Shown here one piece after another: positions 48,814 to 58,921 of a DNA stretch of 64,000 bases. The notes under the pieces were generated by a model. It did not search any database and was not told the DNA's origin. It saw nothing but the letters and a program-made list of their open reading frames with translations. The DNA lies in NCBI GenBank assembly GCA_024684455.1, contig JAIKWU010000036.1, positions 1 to 64,000 of the forward strand, written 5' to 3'. Within the stretch, counting starts at the first letter, position 1. Each line of letters starts with the position of its first letter. This stretch comes from Bacteroidaceae bacterium (GTDB lineage Bacteria > Bacteroidota > Bacteroidia > Bacteroidales > Bacteroidaceae). The position numbers and the translations under genes were made by a program.

Positions 48814-49926
48814 ATGATTACTGCAGACCAACTGAAAGACATCCGCGAACGTACTGAAGCCCTGTACCGCTACCTCAACATCGAGCAGAAACTGGTGGAG
48901 GTGGAGGAAGAGGAACTGCGCACACAGGCACCAGGCTTCTGGGACGACGCCAAGGCAGCCGAAGTGCAGATGAAGAAAGTGAAGGACATCCGCAAATGGA
49001 TCGACGGCTACAACGAAGTGAAAAGCGCATACGACGAACTGGAACTGGCGTTCGAGTATTACAAGGAGGAACTCGTAACGGAAGAGGAAGTGGACCGTGA
49101 CTACGCGACTGCCATCTCGCTCATCGAGGACCTCGAACTGAAAAACATGCTGCGCGACGAGGCTGACTCGATGGACGCCGTGCTGAAGATTAACTCTGGC
49201 GCAGGCGGTACCGAATCGCAGGACTGGGCGCAGATGCTCATGCGCATGTACCAGCGATGGGCTGAGGCACACAAGTATAAAGTCACCGTCGTCAATTACC
49301 AGGACGGCGACGAAGCCGGCATTAAGACCGTCACCATGGAAATCGAAGGCGACCAGGCCTACGGCTTCCTCAAAGGAGAAAGCGGTGTACACCGTCTCGT
49401 GCGCGTCAGTCCGTACAACGCTCAGGGTAAGCGCATGACATCGTTTGCAAGCGTATTTGTCACACCGCTCGTGGACGATTCCATCGAGATTGTCGTCGAT
49501 AAGAGCAAACTGTCGTGGGACACATTCCGCTCCAGCGGAGCCGGCGGTCAGAACGTAAACAAGGTGGAGACAGGCGTTCGACTGCGCTACCAGTACGTTG
49601 ATCCCGACACCGGCGAGGAAGAAGAAATCCTCATCGAGAACACCGAGACGCGCAAGCAGCAGGAAAACCGCGAAAATGCCCTGCGCCTGCTGCGTTCGCA
49701 ACTCTACGACCGCGCGATGAAGAAGCGCATGGCCGAACAGGAGAAAATTGAGGCAGGAAAGAAGAAGATTGAGTGGGGCTCGCAAATCCGCTCCTACGTC
49801 TTCGACGACCGTCGCGTCAAGGATCACCGCACCAACTACCAGACCTCAGACGTCACCGGCGTCATGGACGGCAAACTTGACGACTTCATCAAAGCCTACC
49901 TGATGGAATTCGCGGGTAAAGAATAA
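48814..49926 (+). CDS. prfB: Peptide chain release factor 2
   Basis: INSGAGGTESQDWAQMLMRMYQRWA; SSGAGGQNVNKVETGVRL (GGQ). Confidence 0.95.
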   Translation: MITADQLKDIRERTEALYRYLNIEQKLVEVEEEELRTQAPGFWDDAKAAEVQMKKVKDIRKWIDGYNEVKSAYDELELAFEYYKEELVTEEEVDRDYATAISLIEDLELKNMLRDEADSMDAVLKINSGAGGTESQDWAQMLMRMYQRWAEAHKYKVTVVNYQDGDEAGIKTVTMEIEGDQAYGFLKGESGVHRLVRVSPYNAQGKRMTSFASVFVTPLVDDSIEIVVDKSKLSWDTFRSSGAGGQNVNKVETGVRLRYQYVDPDTGEEEEILIENTETRKQQENRENALRLLRSQLYDRAMKKRMAEQEKIEAGKKKIEWGSQIRSYVFDDRRVKDHRTNYQTSDVTGVMDGKLDDFIKAYLMEFAGKE

Positions 49927-49935
49927 TTAAGGAGG

Positions 49936-50060
49936 ACTCTCCCCCGACCCCTCCCTGTGAGGGAGGGGAGCAGTCAGAAAAAATATCAATCAATATGGAA
50001 AGACAAGGGCAAACAGTAACCTCTCCCCTCCCTCATAGTGAGGGGTCTGAGGAGAGACTC
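49936..50060. repeat. C/G-rich palindromic repeat spanning prfB-CYTH junction and CYTH N-terminus
   Basis: CTCTCCCCCGACCCCTCCCTGTGAGGGAGGGGAG ... CTCTCCCCTCCCTCATAGTGAGGGGTCTGAGGAGAG inverted halves. Confidence 0.85.
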
Positions 50061-50552
50061 CATTTTGAGATTGAACGCAAATTTATTGTGACGGGTGAGT
50101 GGAAGCATCTGGCCACGAGCAAGACGCACATTGAACAGGGGTATTTCGAGACTGCACCTGGACGGACGGTGCGCATCCGCATCCGCGACGACAAGGCCTA
50201 CTTGACCATCAAGGGACCATCGAACAAGGATGGGCTGGCACGTTATGAGTTCGAGACCGAGATACCGTTCGACGACGGAAAAAAACTGATGGAACTGTGC
50301 CGTCCAGGCCGCATCGACAAGACACGCTGGCTCGTGCCCGACGGACAGCACACCATCGAGGTTGACGAGTTTCACGGCGACAACGATGGGCTGGTCATGG
50401 CGGAAATCGAACTGGGCAGCGAGAACGAGGATTTTGTGAAGCCAACGTTCCTGGGCCGCGAAGTGACGGGCGACCGTCGCTTCTACAACAAACACCTCAT
50501 GAGTTATCCCTACATCATCTGGGGACGGCAGTTCGAAGCAGAAAACTCATAA
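49995..50552 (+). CDS. CYTH-domain protein
   Basis: LHFEIERKFIVTGEWKHLATSKTHIEQGYFETAPGRTVRIRIRDDKAYLTIKGPS. Confidence 0.9.
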   Translation: MERQGQTVTSPLPHSEGSEERLHFEIERKFIVTGEWKHLATSKTHIEQGYFETAPGRTVRIRIRDDKAYLTIKGPSNKDGLARYEFETEIPFDDGKKLMELCRPGRIDKTRWLVPDGQHTIEVDEFHGDNDGLVMAEIELGSENEDFVKPTFLGREVTGDRRFYNKHLMSYPYIIWGRQFEAENS

Positions 50553-50562
50553 TACGTTCCCG

Positions 50563-50973
50563 CTATCTACGACATAAACGCTTCCACAGTGCTCGTGCAT
50601 TGGGCCGTACAAGCCACAGACCTACAGGCAGTGCGATGAGCGTGCCCACGGTGTCGGCATAGAAGTCGAGCCATTCGCCCGAACGACACGTCGTCAGGTA
50701 AGCCTGCCAAAGTTCGAGGCAGCCACCGAGCATGATGGGATAGACCACTGCCCAGGTGAACACAGCAAAGGTCAGCCGCTGGTCCTCGCGATGGCGGTAC
50801 CAGTCGAACCACACGGCCAGCGCCACGAAGGCATACATCAGCATGTGTACCCACTTGTCGAACAGGGGGACGTCTTCCACTTGGGGCACTTCGGGAATGG
50901 GCACTACAGACAGCACAAACACACTCACAGAGGTCAGAATTGACCAAAAAAAGTTTCGAAAAGTACGTTTCAT
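50563..50973 (-). CDS. VanZ-family membrane protein
   Basis: DKWVHMLMYAFVALAVWFDWYRH...YPIMLGGCLELWQAYLTTCRSGEWLDFYADTVGTLIA. Confidence 0.8.
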   Translation of the reverse strand: MKRTFRNFFWSILTSVSVFVLSVVPIPEVPQVEDVPLFDKWVHMLMYAFVALAVWFDWYRHREDQRLTFAVFTWAVVYPIMLGGCLELWQAYLTTCRSGEWLDFYADTVGTLIALPVGLWLVRPNARALWKRLCRR

Positions 50974-51030
50974 CTCGGTTTTACTTACAATCTTACTGCA
51001 AAGTTACAGAAATTATTGTAACTTTGCAGC

Positions 51031-52398
51031 ATGAAACGTGAAAATTTCGGCAGCAAACTCGGTGCGATACTGGCAGCAGCAGGCTCGGCCGTAGGGCTTG
51101 GCAACATCTGGCGATTCCCCATCGAGACAGGTCGCAACGGTGGCGCTGCCTTCATCTTGGTTTATATCGCCTGCATCATCCTGCTGGGAATGCCTATTAT
51201 GATGAGCGAATTTCTCATCGGCCGTCACACCCAGTCGAACACCGCACGTGCCTATCAGAAACTCGCGCCTGGCACACCATGGAAATGGGTAGGACGCCTC
51301 GGTGTGTTCACAGGCTTTTTCATTCTCAGTTACTACGCCGTCGTGGCAGGCTGGACCATCGAGTATGCTGTGCTCGCCGTGAGCAACCAGTTTCAGGGGA
51401 TGACCACTAAGGCAGAGTTTGAGCAAGTCTTCACCAACTTCTCAAGCGACCCTCTTTGGCCCATCGTGTGGCTCATTGTCTTCATCCTGCTCACACACTT
51501 CATCATCGTGCGCGGTGTAGCACGCGGCATCGAACGGTGGTCGAAAGTACTGATGCCCATGCTGTTTATCATCATCGCCGTACTGGTGGTGTGCTCCGTC
51601 AGTATGCCTGGTGCGTCGAGCGGCGTGCAGTTCCTGCTCCAGCCAGACTTCTCCAAAGTGAACAGCCACGTCGTGCTCAGTGCCATGGGACAGGCGTTCT
51701 ACTCACTCTCGCTCGGCATGGGTTGTCTGTGTACTTACGCCTCCTATTTCGACCGCAAGACCAACCTTTCCAAGACAACGCTGCAAGTCTGTGTCATCGA
51801 CACCATGATTGCACTCATGGCAGGCTTCATCATCTTCCCTGCCGCTGCCGCTGCCAACTATGGGCTCACGCCACAGGACATCGGCCCGTCGCTCATCTTC
51901 ATCACCCTGCCCAATGTGTTCCAGCAGGCGTTCGGCAGTATACCCGTGCTGGCATACGTGTTCAGTGTCATGTTCTACCTGCTGCTCATCGTCGCAGCGC
52001 TCACCAGCACGATTTCCATGCATGAGGTGGTGACGAGTTACATGGCCGAAGAGTTTCACCTGAAGCGCAACCGCTCGGCCCTGATTGAGACATGCCTGAG
52101 CATCTTCCTTGGCATCTTCTGCGCACTGTCGTTCGGCTGTCTGAGCGATGTAAAACTGTTCGACATGACCATCTTCGACATCTTCGACTGGACGGCCTCC
52201 AACATCTGCCTGCCTGTAGGCGGCATGTTCATCGCCATCTTCACAGGCTGGTATCTGGACAAACAACTTTTCCGCGACGAAGTGACCAACGGAGGCACCG
52301 TCCACGCACCCTATTTCAAGGCACTCATCTTCGTGCTCCGTTACATCACGCCACTTGCCATCCTTGCCATCATCCTCGGCAATTTCGGTCTGTTCTAA
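51031..52398 (+). CDS. Sodium-dependent (NSS/SNF family) transporter
   Basis: GAILAAAGSAVGLGNIWRFPIETGRNGGAAFILVYI. Confidence 0.95.
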   Translation: MKRENFGSKLGAILAAAGSAVGLGNIWRFPIETGRNGGAAFILVYIACIILLGMPIMMSEFLIGRHTQSNTARAYQKLAPGTPWKWVGRLGVFTGFFILSYYAVVAGWTIEYAVLAVSNQFQGMTTKAEFEQVFTNFSSDPLWPIVWLIVFILLTHFIIVRGVARGIERWSKVLMPMLFIIIAVLVVCSVSMPGASSGVQFLLQPDFSKVNSHVVLSAMGQAFYSLSLGMGCLCTYASYFDRKTNLSKTTLQVCVIDTMIALMAGFIIFPAAAAANYGLTPQDIGPSLIFITLPNVFQQAFGSIPVLAYVFSVMFYLLLIVAALTSTISMHEVVTSYMAEEFHLKRNRSALIETCLSIFLGIFCALSFGCLSDVKLFDMTIFDIFDWTASNICLPVGGMFIAIFTGWYLDKQLFRDEVTNGGTVHAPYFKALIFVLRYITPLAILAIILGNFGLF

Positions 52399-52403
52399 AA
52401 ACT

Positions 52404-53870
52404 TTATTGTCTTTTTAAGTTACGCTCGGCATCCATTCTCAAGAAGATAAATAGGAGAATGGTGAAGCCCCATAGCGAACTGCCACCGTAGGAGAAGAAC
52501 GGCAACGGGATGCCGATGACAGGCGTCAATCCCAGCACCATGCCGACGTTGATGAACAGGTGGAACAGGAAAATGCACGAGACGCTGTAGCCATAGACAC
52601 GGCCCAGTGTGTCGGGTTGTCGTTCGGAGAGTTTCAACAGACGAAGTATGAAGATGAGGTAGCAGACAAGCACACCTGTCGCCCCGACAAAGCCCTCTTC
52701 CTCGCCGACCGTACAGAAGATGAAGTCGGTGTTCTGTTCCGGTACATATTTAAGTTTCGTCTGTGTACCATTCAGGAACCCCTTGCCAGTAACACCGCCA
52801 GAGCCGATGGCAATCTTCGCCTGATTGACGTTATAGCCCGCGCCTCGCAAGTCATCGCGCTTACCCAGCAGCACCTCGATGCGCACACGCTGGTGGTCGT
52901 CAAGATGTTCCAGTATCGTGTCGCAGACATAGAACATCGATGCGGAAAACAGCGCAAACACAGCGATAAGGGCATGTCGCCACGACTGACGTTGGATGGA
53001 AAGCCATATCAAGAATCCAGCCTGCAGCACCACAATGCCCAGCAGAATCCAGCACAAGTTGAACGGTATGACAAACTTTGAGAAAAGGAAGGCAAGCAGA
53101 CTGAGACCGACGCCTCCATACAGCATGATGCGTGTGTCATGCCAGCGGTTGCCATACACCTGCGTCATCGCCGTCGTGAATAATTGCGCCAGCAGCAAAA
53201 CCGCAAATTCGCCGATGACGACGGGCATATTCTCAATCATGACATCGCCGTAGCGCACTCCCACCACGAAATATACCACGGCGGCAAAGGCTGTAAACAG
53301 CAGGCTGCCTGTCATTCCCTCGCGGTAGAGCACGAGGAAGAACGTCAGATAAACCAGCGCTGTCCCCGTTTCCTTCTGTAGCACAATGAGCAGCATCGGA
53401 ACGATGAAGAACGCGCAAGTCGCAATAAAATTCTTAGGTTTGCTCAGATAGAATCCGTAGCGGCTCATAAACTTTCCCATCGCCAGCGCAACGGTAAACT
53501 TCGCAAACTCGGCCGGCTGCAGTTTGATGCCCGCACCTAGCGGAATCCACGAGTGGGAACCCTTCGTGTCTGGAGCAATGAAAATCGTGACAACGAGCAA
53601 GAGCATCATCGCCACATAAAGGAAATAGGCTGAAATCTCATAGAAACGCTTCTCGACAAAGAGCAATATCACCGCCAAAAACACACTCGAGCCAATCCAC
53701 ACCAGTTGTTTGCCTGAGAACTCCTCGAAACTGAACAGGTCAGGATTCTCAAAACTGTAACTCGCGCCACACACAGAGAACCAACCCCACACGAGCAGCA
53801 CGAGGTAGAACACGATGGTGACCCAATCGAGCGAGAGAAAGATTCCTTTGTTGTTACTTCCTGTTTCCAT
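52404..53870 (-). CDS. rodA: Rod shape-determining protein RodA
   Basis: METGSNNKGIFLSLDWVTIVFYLVLLVWGWF; SEDS pattern; LTPVIGIPLPFFSYGGSS. Confidence 0.93.
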   Translation of the reverse strand: METGSNNKGIFLSLDWVTIVFYLVLLVWGWFSVCGASYSFENPDLFSFEEFSGKQLVWIGSSVFLAVILLFVEKRFYEISAYFLYVAMMLLLVVTIFIAPDTKGSHSWIPLGAGIKLQPAEFAKFTVALAMGKFMSRYGFYLSKPKNFIATCAFFIVPMLLIVLQKETGTALVYLTFFLVLYREGMTGSLLFTAFAAVVYFVVGVRYGDVMIENMPVVIGEFAVLLLAQLFTTAMTQVYGNRWHDTRIMLYGGVGLSLLAFLFSKFVIPFNLCWILLGIVVLQAGFLIWLSIQRQSWRHALIAVFALFSASMFYVCDTILEHLDDHQRVRIEVLLGKRDDLRGAGYNVNQAKIAIGSGGVTGKGFLNGTQTKLKYVPEQNTDFIFCTVGEEEGFVGATGVLVCYLIFILRLLKLSERQPDTLGRVYGYSVSCIFLFHLFINVGMVLGLTPVIGIPLPFFSYGGSSLWGFTILLFIFLRMDAERNLKRQ

Positions 53871-55719
53871 AAGAGATGTGGCGGTTTTGGAATGCGGTAG
53901 CCTTGGCTTCGCTGGCTGGTGAGAGATGTCCGTTGATATACTGCTCAATCATCAGTGCACCGATGGGTACGCCGAAGGTGGCGCCCCACTTGCCATTCTC
54001 GACATAGACACAGATGGCTATCTGCGGGTCATCCTTCGGTGCGAATCCCATGAAGGCACTGTGGTCCTGTCCATGGGGGTTCTGTGCAGTGCCGGTCTTT
54101 CCGCAGGTCTCGAACCAGGGATTATTGGCACCCTTACACGTACCGCCGAGGACAGCCTTACGCATTCCATCGACGACGTATTCATAATACTCGGGACTTA
54201 CTTTCGTTGTATGCTTGACAAGTAGGCTGTCGGCGAGACTGCCGCCCTTAACTTCCTTCACGACGTGGGGGGTGATGTAGTAGCCTCTGTTGGCTATCGT
54301 CGCACTGAGATTGGCGATCTGCAGGGGTGTGAGCAGCACTTCACCCTGCCCGATGGAGATGGAGATGACGGAGATGGCATTCCAGTTAGGCTTGTTGTTC
54401 TTCTTGTCGAAGTGTGCCTTGTCGTAGTAGGGTGCATTGGGGATGAGTCCGCGCAATTCGCTGGGCAGGTCGATGCCGAGTTTGTAACCAAAGCCCATCG
54501 AGACCATGTAGTCTTTCCATGTGGTCAGGGCGTCCTGTATGGTCTTGTACTTGGTGCGGTTGTTGAGCATGTGGTAGAGTCCCCAGCCAAAGTAGCCGTT
54601 GCAGGAGGTGGCAATGGCTGGGATGAGGGGCAGGGGTGCAGGGTGTCCGTGGCAGCCCATCTTGAAGCCGCTGACTCGGAATCCGCGTGCACAGGGATAG
54701 GCGGTCTGGGGAGTGATGATGCCTTCTTGCAAGAAAGTAAGGGCTTGCGAGGGCTTGAACGTGGAGCCTGGCGGATAGGTGCCCATGACAGCGCGGTTGA
54801 GCAGAGGCTTCAAGGGGTCTTTTCCCATTTCTATCATCTGTTTGCCACGCTCTTTGCCTTCGAGAAGACGAGGGTCATAGGTGGGCGACGACACCATACA
54901 GAGCACTTCGCCCGTCTTCGGTTCGATGGCGACGATGGCCCCGAGTTTTCCCTCCATCAGCCGCTCTCCCAGTGCCTGCAGGTCAAGGTCGATGCTGAGC
55001 GTGAGGTCGCGTCCTGGCACAGGTTTGCGATCGCGCTGTCCGTTCTTGTAATGGCCCTGAATGCGTCCGCGGGCATCGCGGAGCAAGACTTCAACTCCTT
55101 TCACGCCACGAAGGTCTGTTTCGTAACTACGCTCCACGCCTTGCTTACCGATGTAGTCGCCCGACTGGTAGTAGGGGTCGTTATCAACGTCGAATTGCGA
55201 CACTTCGGCTACGTCGCCAAGGACATGTGCCAAATAGGGATAAGTATATTTGCGAACGGTGCGCCGACGGATGTAGAAGCCTCTGTAGCGGAACATTTTC
55301 TCTTGCAGCACAGAGTAGTCGGCAGCAGGCATCTGTGTCATAAACACCTGCTGGGTGTAAGAGGAATAGCCAGGATTCTTGTTGAGGTCACGGATTTGAG
55401 CGAGACGTTGCTCAAACCAGTCGGGTGTGATGCCCAGTGTGCGACAGAAGTCCAGTGTGTCCAGCCCATCGAGTTCGTTCGTCACGACCATCAGGTCGTA
55501 GGCCGGCTGGTTATAGACGAGCATCTTGCCGTTGCGGTCATAGATGGTGCCGCGCGACGGATAGAGCACATTGTTATAGAAGGCATTGTTGTCGGCACTT
55601 TCCTTGTAGTCGGCACTCATCAACTGCAAAAAGGCGAGGCGGGCTACATAGGCCACGACAATGATGACGGCAATGCTGCTCAGTACGTAACGTCTGTTTT
55701 CAAGAATGTTGTTGCTCAC
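53854..55719 (-). CDS. mrdA: Penicillin-binding protein 2
   Basis: Likely GTG start VSNNILENRRYVLSS; YPPGSTFKPSQALTFLQEG; TCGKTGTAQNPHGQDHSAFMGFAPK. Confidence 0.92.
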   Translation of the reverse strand: MSNNILENRRYVLSSIAVIIVVAYVARLAFLQLMSADYKESADNNAFYNNVLYPSRGTIYDRNGKMLVYNQPAYDLMVVTNELDGLDTLDFCRTLGITPDWFEQRLAQIRDLNKNPGYSSYTQQVFMTQMPAADYSVLQEKMFRYRGFYIRRRTVRKYTYPYLAHVLGDVAEVSQFDVDNDPYYQSGDYIGKQGVERSYETDLRGVKGVEVLLRDARGRIQGHYKNGQRDRKPVPGRDLTLSIDLDLQALGERLMEGKLGAIVAIEPKTGEVLCMVSSPTYDPRLLEGKERGKQMIEMGKDPLKPLLNRAVMGTYPPGSTFKPSQALTFLQEGIITPQTAYPCARGFRVSGFKMGCHGHPAPLPLIPAIATSCNGYFGWGLYHMLNNRTKYKTIQDALTTWKDYMVSMGFGYKLGIDLPSELRGLIPNAPYYDKAHFDKKNNKPNWNAISVISISIGQGEVLLTPLQIANLSATIANRGYYITPHVVKEVKGGSLADSLLVKHTTKVSPEYYEYVVDGMRKAVLGGTCKGANNPWFETCGKTGTAQNPHGQDHSAFMGFAPKDDPQIAICVYVENGKWGATFGVPIGALMIEQYINGHLSPASEAKATAFQNRHISYGNRK

Positions 55720-56230
55720 GGGAAGAACGGATGGAGGAGGACAACAATTGAACGAACACGACAAAGAGGAACGCCATCAACGTGGAGCAGGCCATCGCCA
55801 TGAGGGTCACTGGCCAGTTCTGCAACGTAAAAGCGTCGAGTGCATAGAACACCACGTGGTAGATGAGCATGGTGAGAAAGACATAGAGAAGATAGAGGCG
55901 AGCCCCCATCGTACGCATCGAGGGGAGCAGGTCTTCCGGCGCATCGTTGGGAGCGAAAAGTTTCAGCAGCACGGGTTGCAGCATGGCGAGCATCGTGCCT
56001 GTGGCCATGCCAAGCCCCATCGTGTTGGAGAATACGTCGTAGATGAGTCCACCGACGAACCCCCAAATGAGCAGTTCGACGCGCGACGAACCGCGATGAC
56101 AAGGGATAGTCAGATAGGCCAAGACAACAGGAGTGGCATATCCGAACAGGTGGATATGATTCAGCAGCACCAACTGCACCAGCAAGAGCAGCAACATGCG
56201 CCACAACCGTGTCAATACTGTCGTACTCAT
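55700..56230 (-). CDS. mreD: Rod shape-determining protein MreD
   Basis: Small multi-TM protein between mrdA and mreC. Confidence 0.88.
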   Translation of the reverse strand: MSTTVLTRLWRMLLLLLVQLVLLNHIHLFGYATPVVLAYLTIPCHRGSSRVELLIWGFVGGLIYDVFSNTMGLGMATGTMLAMLQPVLLKLFAPNDAPEDLLPSMRTMGARLYLLYVFLTMLIYHVVFYALDAFTLQNWPVTLMAMACSTLMAFLFVVFVQLLSSSIRSSREQQHS

Positions 56231-57090
56231 TCTTCACTGACCATCATGAGCGAGTCTGCCTTCTGTTCCAGCAGACGCCGTTCGGGTTTTGAATAATTCG
56301 TGATGACAGACACATTGCGCAGAGTCTTGAAATCGACGCTCAATTTCACCGTCAGGCGGTAGGCCATACCGTCAACTGAGTCGCCTATCTTTACGACCTT
56401 GCCCACAGGGATGCCTTCGGGGAAAATGTCCGAAAAGCCGTTTGTCTCAATCCAGTCACCCTTTTTCACCTGAGCATGGCGGGGGATGCCGTTCACATAA
56501 CTGTAGTCGGCATCGCCGCGTTCCCACTGCATCGTCCCAAAATACTCAGAGCCACGCAGACGGCAAGAGGTTTGTGAATGTTGGTTGAGCAGCGGAATCA
56601 CAATACTGTAATGCTGGGAGGTAAGATAGACGATGCCTACGACACCGTTGCTGCTGACGACGCCCATTTCGGGACGCACCCCGTCACGCTCTCCCTTATC
56701 GATGGTCATAAGGTTGTTCGCCTTGTGGAGCGTCATGCTGCAGACCTGGGCCTGCACAAATCGGTAATCGCTCTCGCTCTGTTCTTCGTTGACTGGCAAC
56801 GAGTCAGGCACGACGTTCATCTGCCGCATCTGCTGCTGCAAGTCGTGCAGTTGCTTACGCAGGAGTTCGTTCTCCGTCTCGAGCGCAGCATTTTCCTCAC
56901 CGAGATGGAAGTAGGCTACCACGTTACTGCCCATACGATAGGCTGTGCCTACCACCTCATTGGCCGTCGTGAACACGACGCTGCCCTGATAACTGTTGTA
57001 CCTGACAAGCGAAAGTAGGCTGATGACCTCGAGCACGAGGAACACCAGCCAATACAGATAACGTTGCAGAAACTCTATCAGGTTGCGCAT
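56227..57090 (-). CDS. mreC: Rod shape-determining protein MreC
   Basis: N-terminal TM, coiled coil, MTIDKGERDGVRPEMGVVSSNGVVGIV. Confidence 0.92.
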   Translation of the reverse strand: MRNLIEFLQRYLYWLVFLVLEVISLLSLVRYNSYQGSVVFTTANEVVGTAYRMGSNVVAYFHLGEENAALETENELLRKQLHDLQQQMRQMNVVPDSLPVNEEQSESDYRFVQAQVCSMTLHKANNLMTIDKGERDGVRPEMGVVSSNGVVGIVYLTSQHYSIVIPLLNQHSQTSCRLRGSEYFGTMQWERGDADYSYVNGIPRHAQVKKGDWIETNGFSDIFPEGIPVGKVVKIGDSVDGMAYRLTVKLSVDFKTLRNVSVITNYSKPERRLLEQKADSLMMVSEE

Positions 57091-57115
57091 CAGTGATAGT
57101 TTTCCATCAAGAATC

Positions 57116-58135
57116 TTATCGCATCAGGAACGAGAAGTTGTGTACGTTCTTCAGCGCAATGCCAGTACCCTTTGCCACGCTGTGCAACGGGTCTTCAGCC
57201 ACCTTGAACTCAATCTTAATCTTGTCCGTCAGACGCTTATCCAGTCCGCGCAGCAGGGCACCACCGCCTGTAAGCCAAATGCCGTTCTTCACGATGTCGG
57301 CATACAGTTCTGGCGGTGTGTTCTCAAGGGCTGAGAGCACAGCCGTCTCAATCTTGGCGATGGTCTTGTCGATGCAGTGGGCAATCTCCTGATAGTTGAC
57401 CGACAGGTGCATCGGCAGCGCGGTGATGCGGTTCGGGCCATGCACAAGATAGTCCTCTGGCGGATTCTCCAGTTCGGTCAGTGCCGAACCGACGTTAATC
57501 TTGATACGTTCAGCCATACGTTCGCTGACTTTGACGTTGTGCTGACGGCTCATGTAGTCCTGTATGTCGGCAGTGAGCTCATCACCCGCCTCGCGGATGC
57601 TGCTGTTCGTCACGATGCCACCGAGCGAGATGACGGCAATCTCAGTCGAGCCGCCGCCGATGTCAACGACCATGTTGCCTTCTGGTGCTTCGACGTCGAG
57701 GCCCACACCGATAGCCGCCGCCATAGGCTCGAAGAGCAGATAGACATCGCGTCCGCCGGCATGTTCCGCACTGTCGCGCACGGCACGCAGTTCCACTTCC
57801 GTTGCACCCGAGGGTACGCCGATGACCATGCGTAGCGATTGTGAGAAGAGGTGGTGTCCTGTCTTCATCATCTTGATCATGCCCTGCATCATCACTTCGC
57901 ACGCCTTGAAGTCGGCAATCACACCGTCGCGCAGCGGACGGCACGTCTGAATGTTCTCGTTTGTCTTTTCATACATCATCTTCGCCTGCGTACCCACCGC
58001 AATCATCTTCTTCGTGTTGCGGTCCAGGGCAACGACCGACGGCTCGTCCACCACAATCTTACCGTTGCAGGTGATGATGGTGTTCGCCGTACCGAGGTCC
58101 ATGGCGATATCCTGTGTCAAACTAAAAAATCCCAT
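57116..58135 (-). CDS. mreB: Rod shape-determining protein MreB
   Basis: DIAMDLGTANTIITCNGKIVVDEPSVVALDRNTKKMIAVGTQAKMM. Confidence 0.96.
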   Translation of the reverse strand: MGFFSLTQDIAMDLGTANTIITCNGKIVVDEPSVVALDRNTKKMIAVGTQAKMMYEKTNENIQTCRPLRDGVIADFKACEVMMQGMIKMMKTGHHLFSQSLRMVIGVPSGATEVELRAVRDSAEHAGGRDVYLLFEPMAAAIGVGLDVEAPEGNMVVDIGGGSTEIAVISLGGIVTNSSIREAGDELTADIQDYMSRQHNVKVSERMAERIKINVGSALTELENPPEDYLVHGPNRITALPMHLSVNYQEIAHCIDKTIAKIETAVLSALENTPPELYADIVKNGIWLTGGGALLRGLDKRLTDKIKIEFKVAEDPLHSVAKGTGIALKNVHNFSFLMR

Positions 58136-58163
58136 TTTTAAGTTAATTGTTAATTGTTCATTA

Positions 58164-58757
58164 TTAATTGTTAAACCAGTCGTGGATGGCTGTGTCGTAG
58201 TGGCTGCTCACACCGAATGCACGGGTGGCAAACCAGCGGCGCTGTTCCTTCGTCGTTTCCGCGCCCTGCTCCTTGACCAGTTTCAGCAGAGGCTCGTACT
58301 CCGCCTTGCTCGGCACGATGACCACGTCGTCGAAGTTCTTCGCTGCCGCACGAATGAGCGAGATGCCACCGATGTCAATCTTCTCGATGATGTCAGCCTC
58401 CACGTTCGTGTTCCGAACCGTCTCCTCGAAGGGATAAAGGTCAACGACGACGAGGTCGATTTCGGGAATCTCATACTGCTGCATCTCCATGCGGTCGCCC
58501 TCGTTCGAGCGACGGCCAAGAATGCCGCCGAACACCTTCGGGTGCAGTGTCTTCACACGTCCGCCCAGGATAGACGGGTACGTGGTCAGCGTCTCCACCT
58601 TCTCACAGGGATAGCCCAGACTCTCGATAAAAGCCTGCGTGCCGCCTGTTGACAGGAACTTCACGCCACAGTCGTTCAGCGCTTTCAGCAACTCGTCGAG
58701 CCCATCCTTGTGATAGACCGACACGAGTGCCGTCTTCATCCTTTTTACATCTTTCAT
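58164..58757 (-). CDS. IMP cyclohydrolase (PurH N-terminal domain only)
   Basis: MKTALVSVYHKDGLDELLKALNDCGVKFLSTGGTQAFIESLGYPCEKVETLTTYPSILGGRVKTLHPKVFGGIL; stops after FGVSSHYDTAIHDWFNN. Confidence 0.85.
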   Translation of the reverse strand: MKDVKRMKTALVSVYHKDGLDELLKALNDCGVKFLSTGGTQAFIESLGYPCEKVETLTTYPSILGGRVKTLHPKVFGGILGRRSNEGDRMEMQQYEIPEIDLVVVDLYPFEETVRNTNVEADIIEKIDIGGISLIRAAAKNFDDVVIVPSKAEYEPLLKLVKEQGAETTKEQRRWFATRAFGVSSHYDTAIHDWFNN

Positions 58758-58921
58758 ACCTTTTCTACTTATTAAGAGTTTACACACGCGTTTTGAACTG
58801 CAAAGTTACTCATTTTTCACGACACGCTTTCCATCCTTATACAACTTTTTGATGCCGACCGCACATTTTTTTATTTTTCGACCCACTTTGCCATTTCTGA
58901 ATAGACAATCCGAACATATCT

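Noticed and set aside
54265-55803. Plus-strand 512-aa ORF antisense to mrdA
   Set aside because: Shadow ORF of PBP2; no start context or domain support.
58136-58163. TTAATTGTTAATTGTTCATTATTAATTGTTAA as a repeat element
   Set aside because: Simple AT-rich sequence, similar to one near 41.37 kb; too low complexity to support a call.
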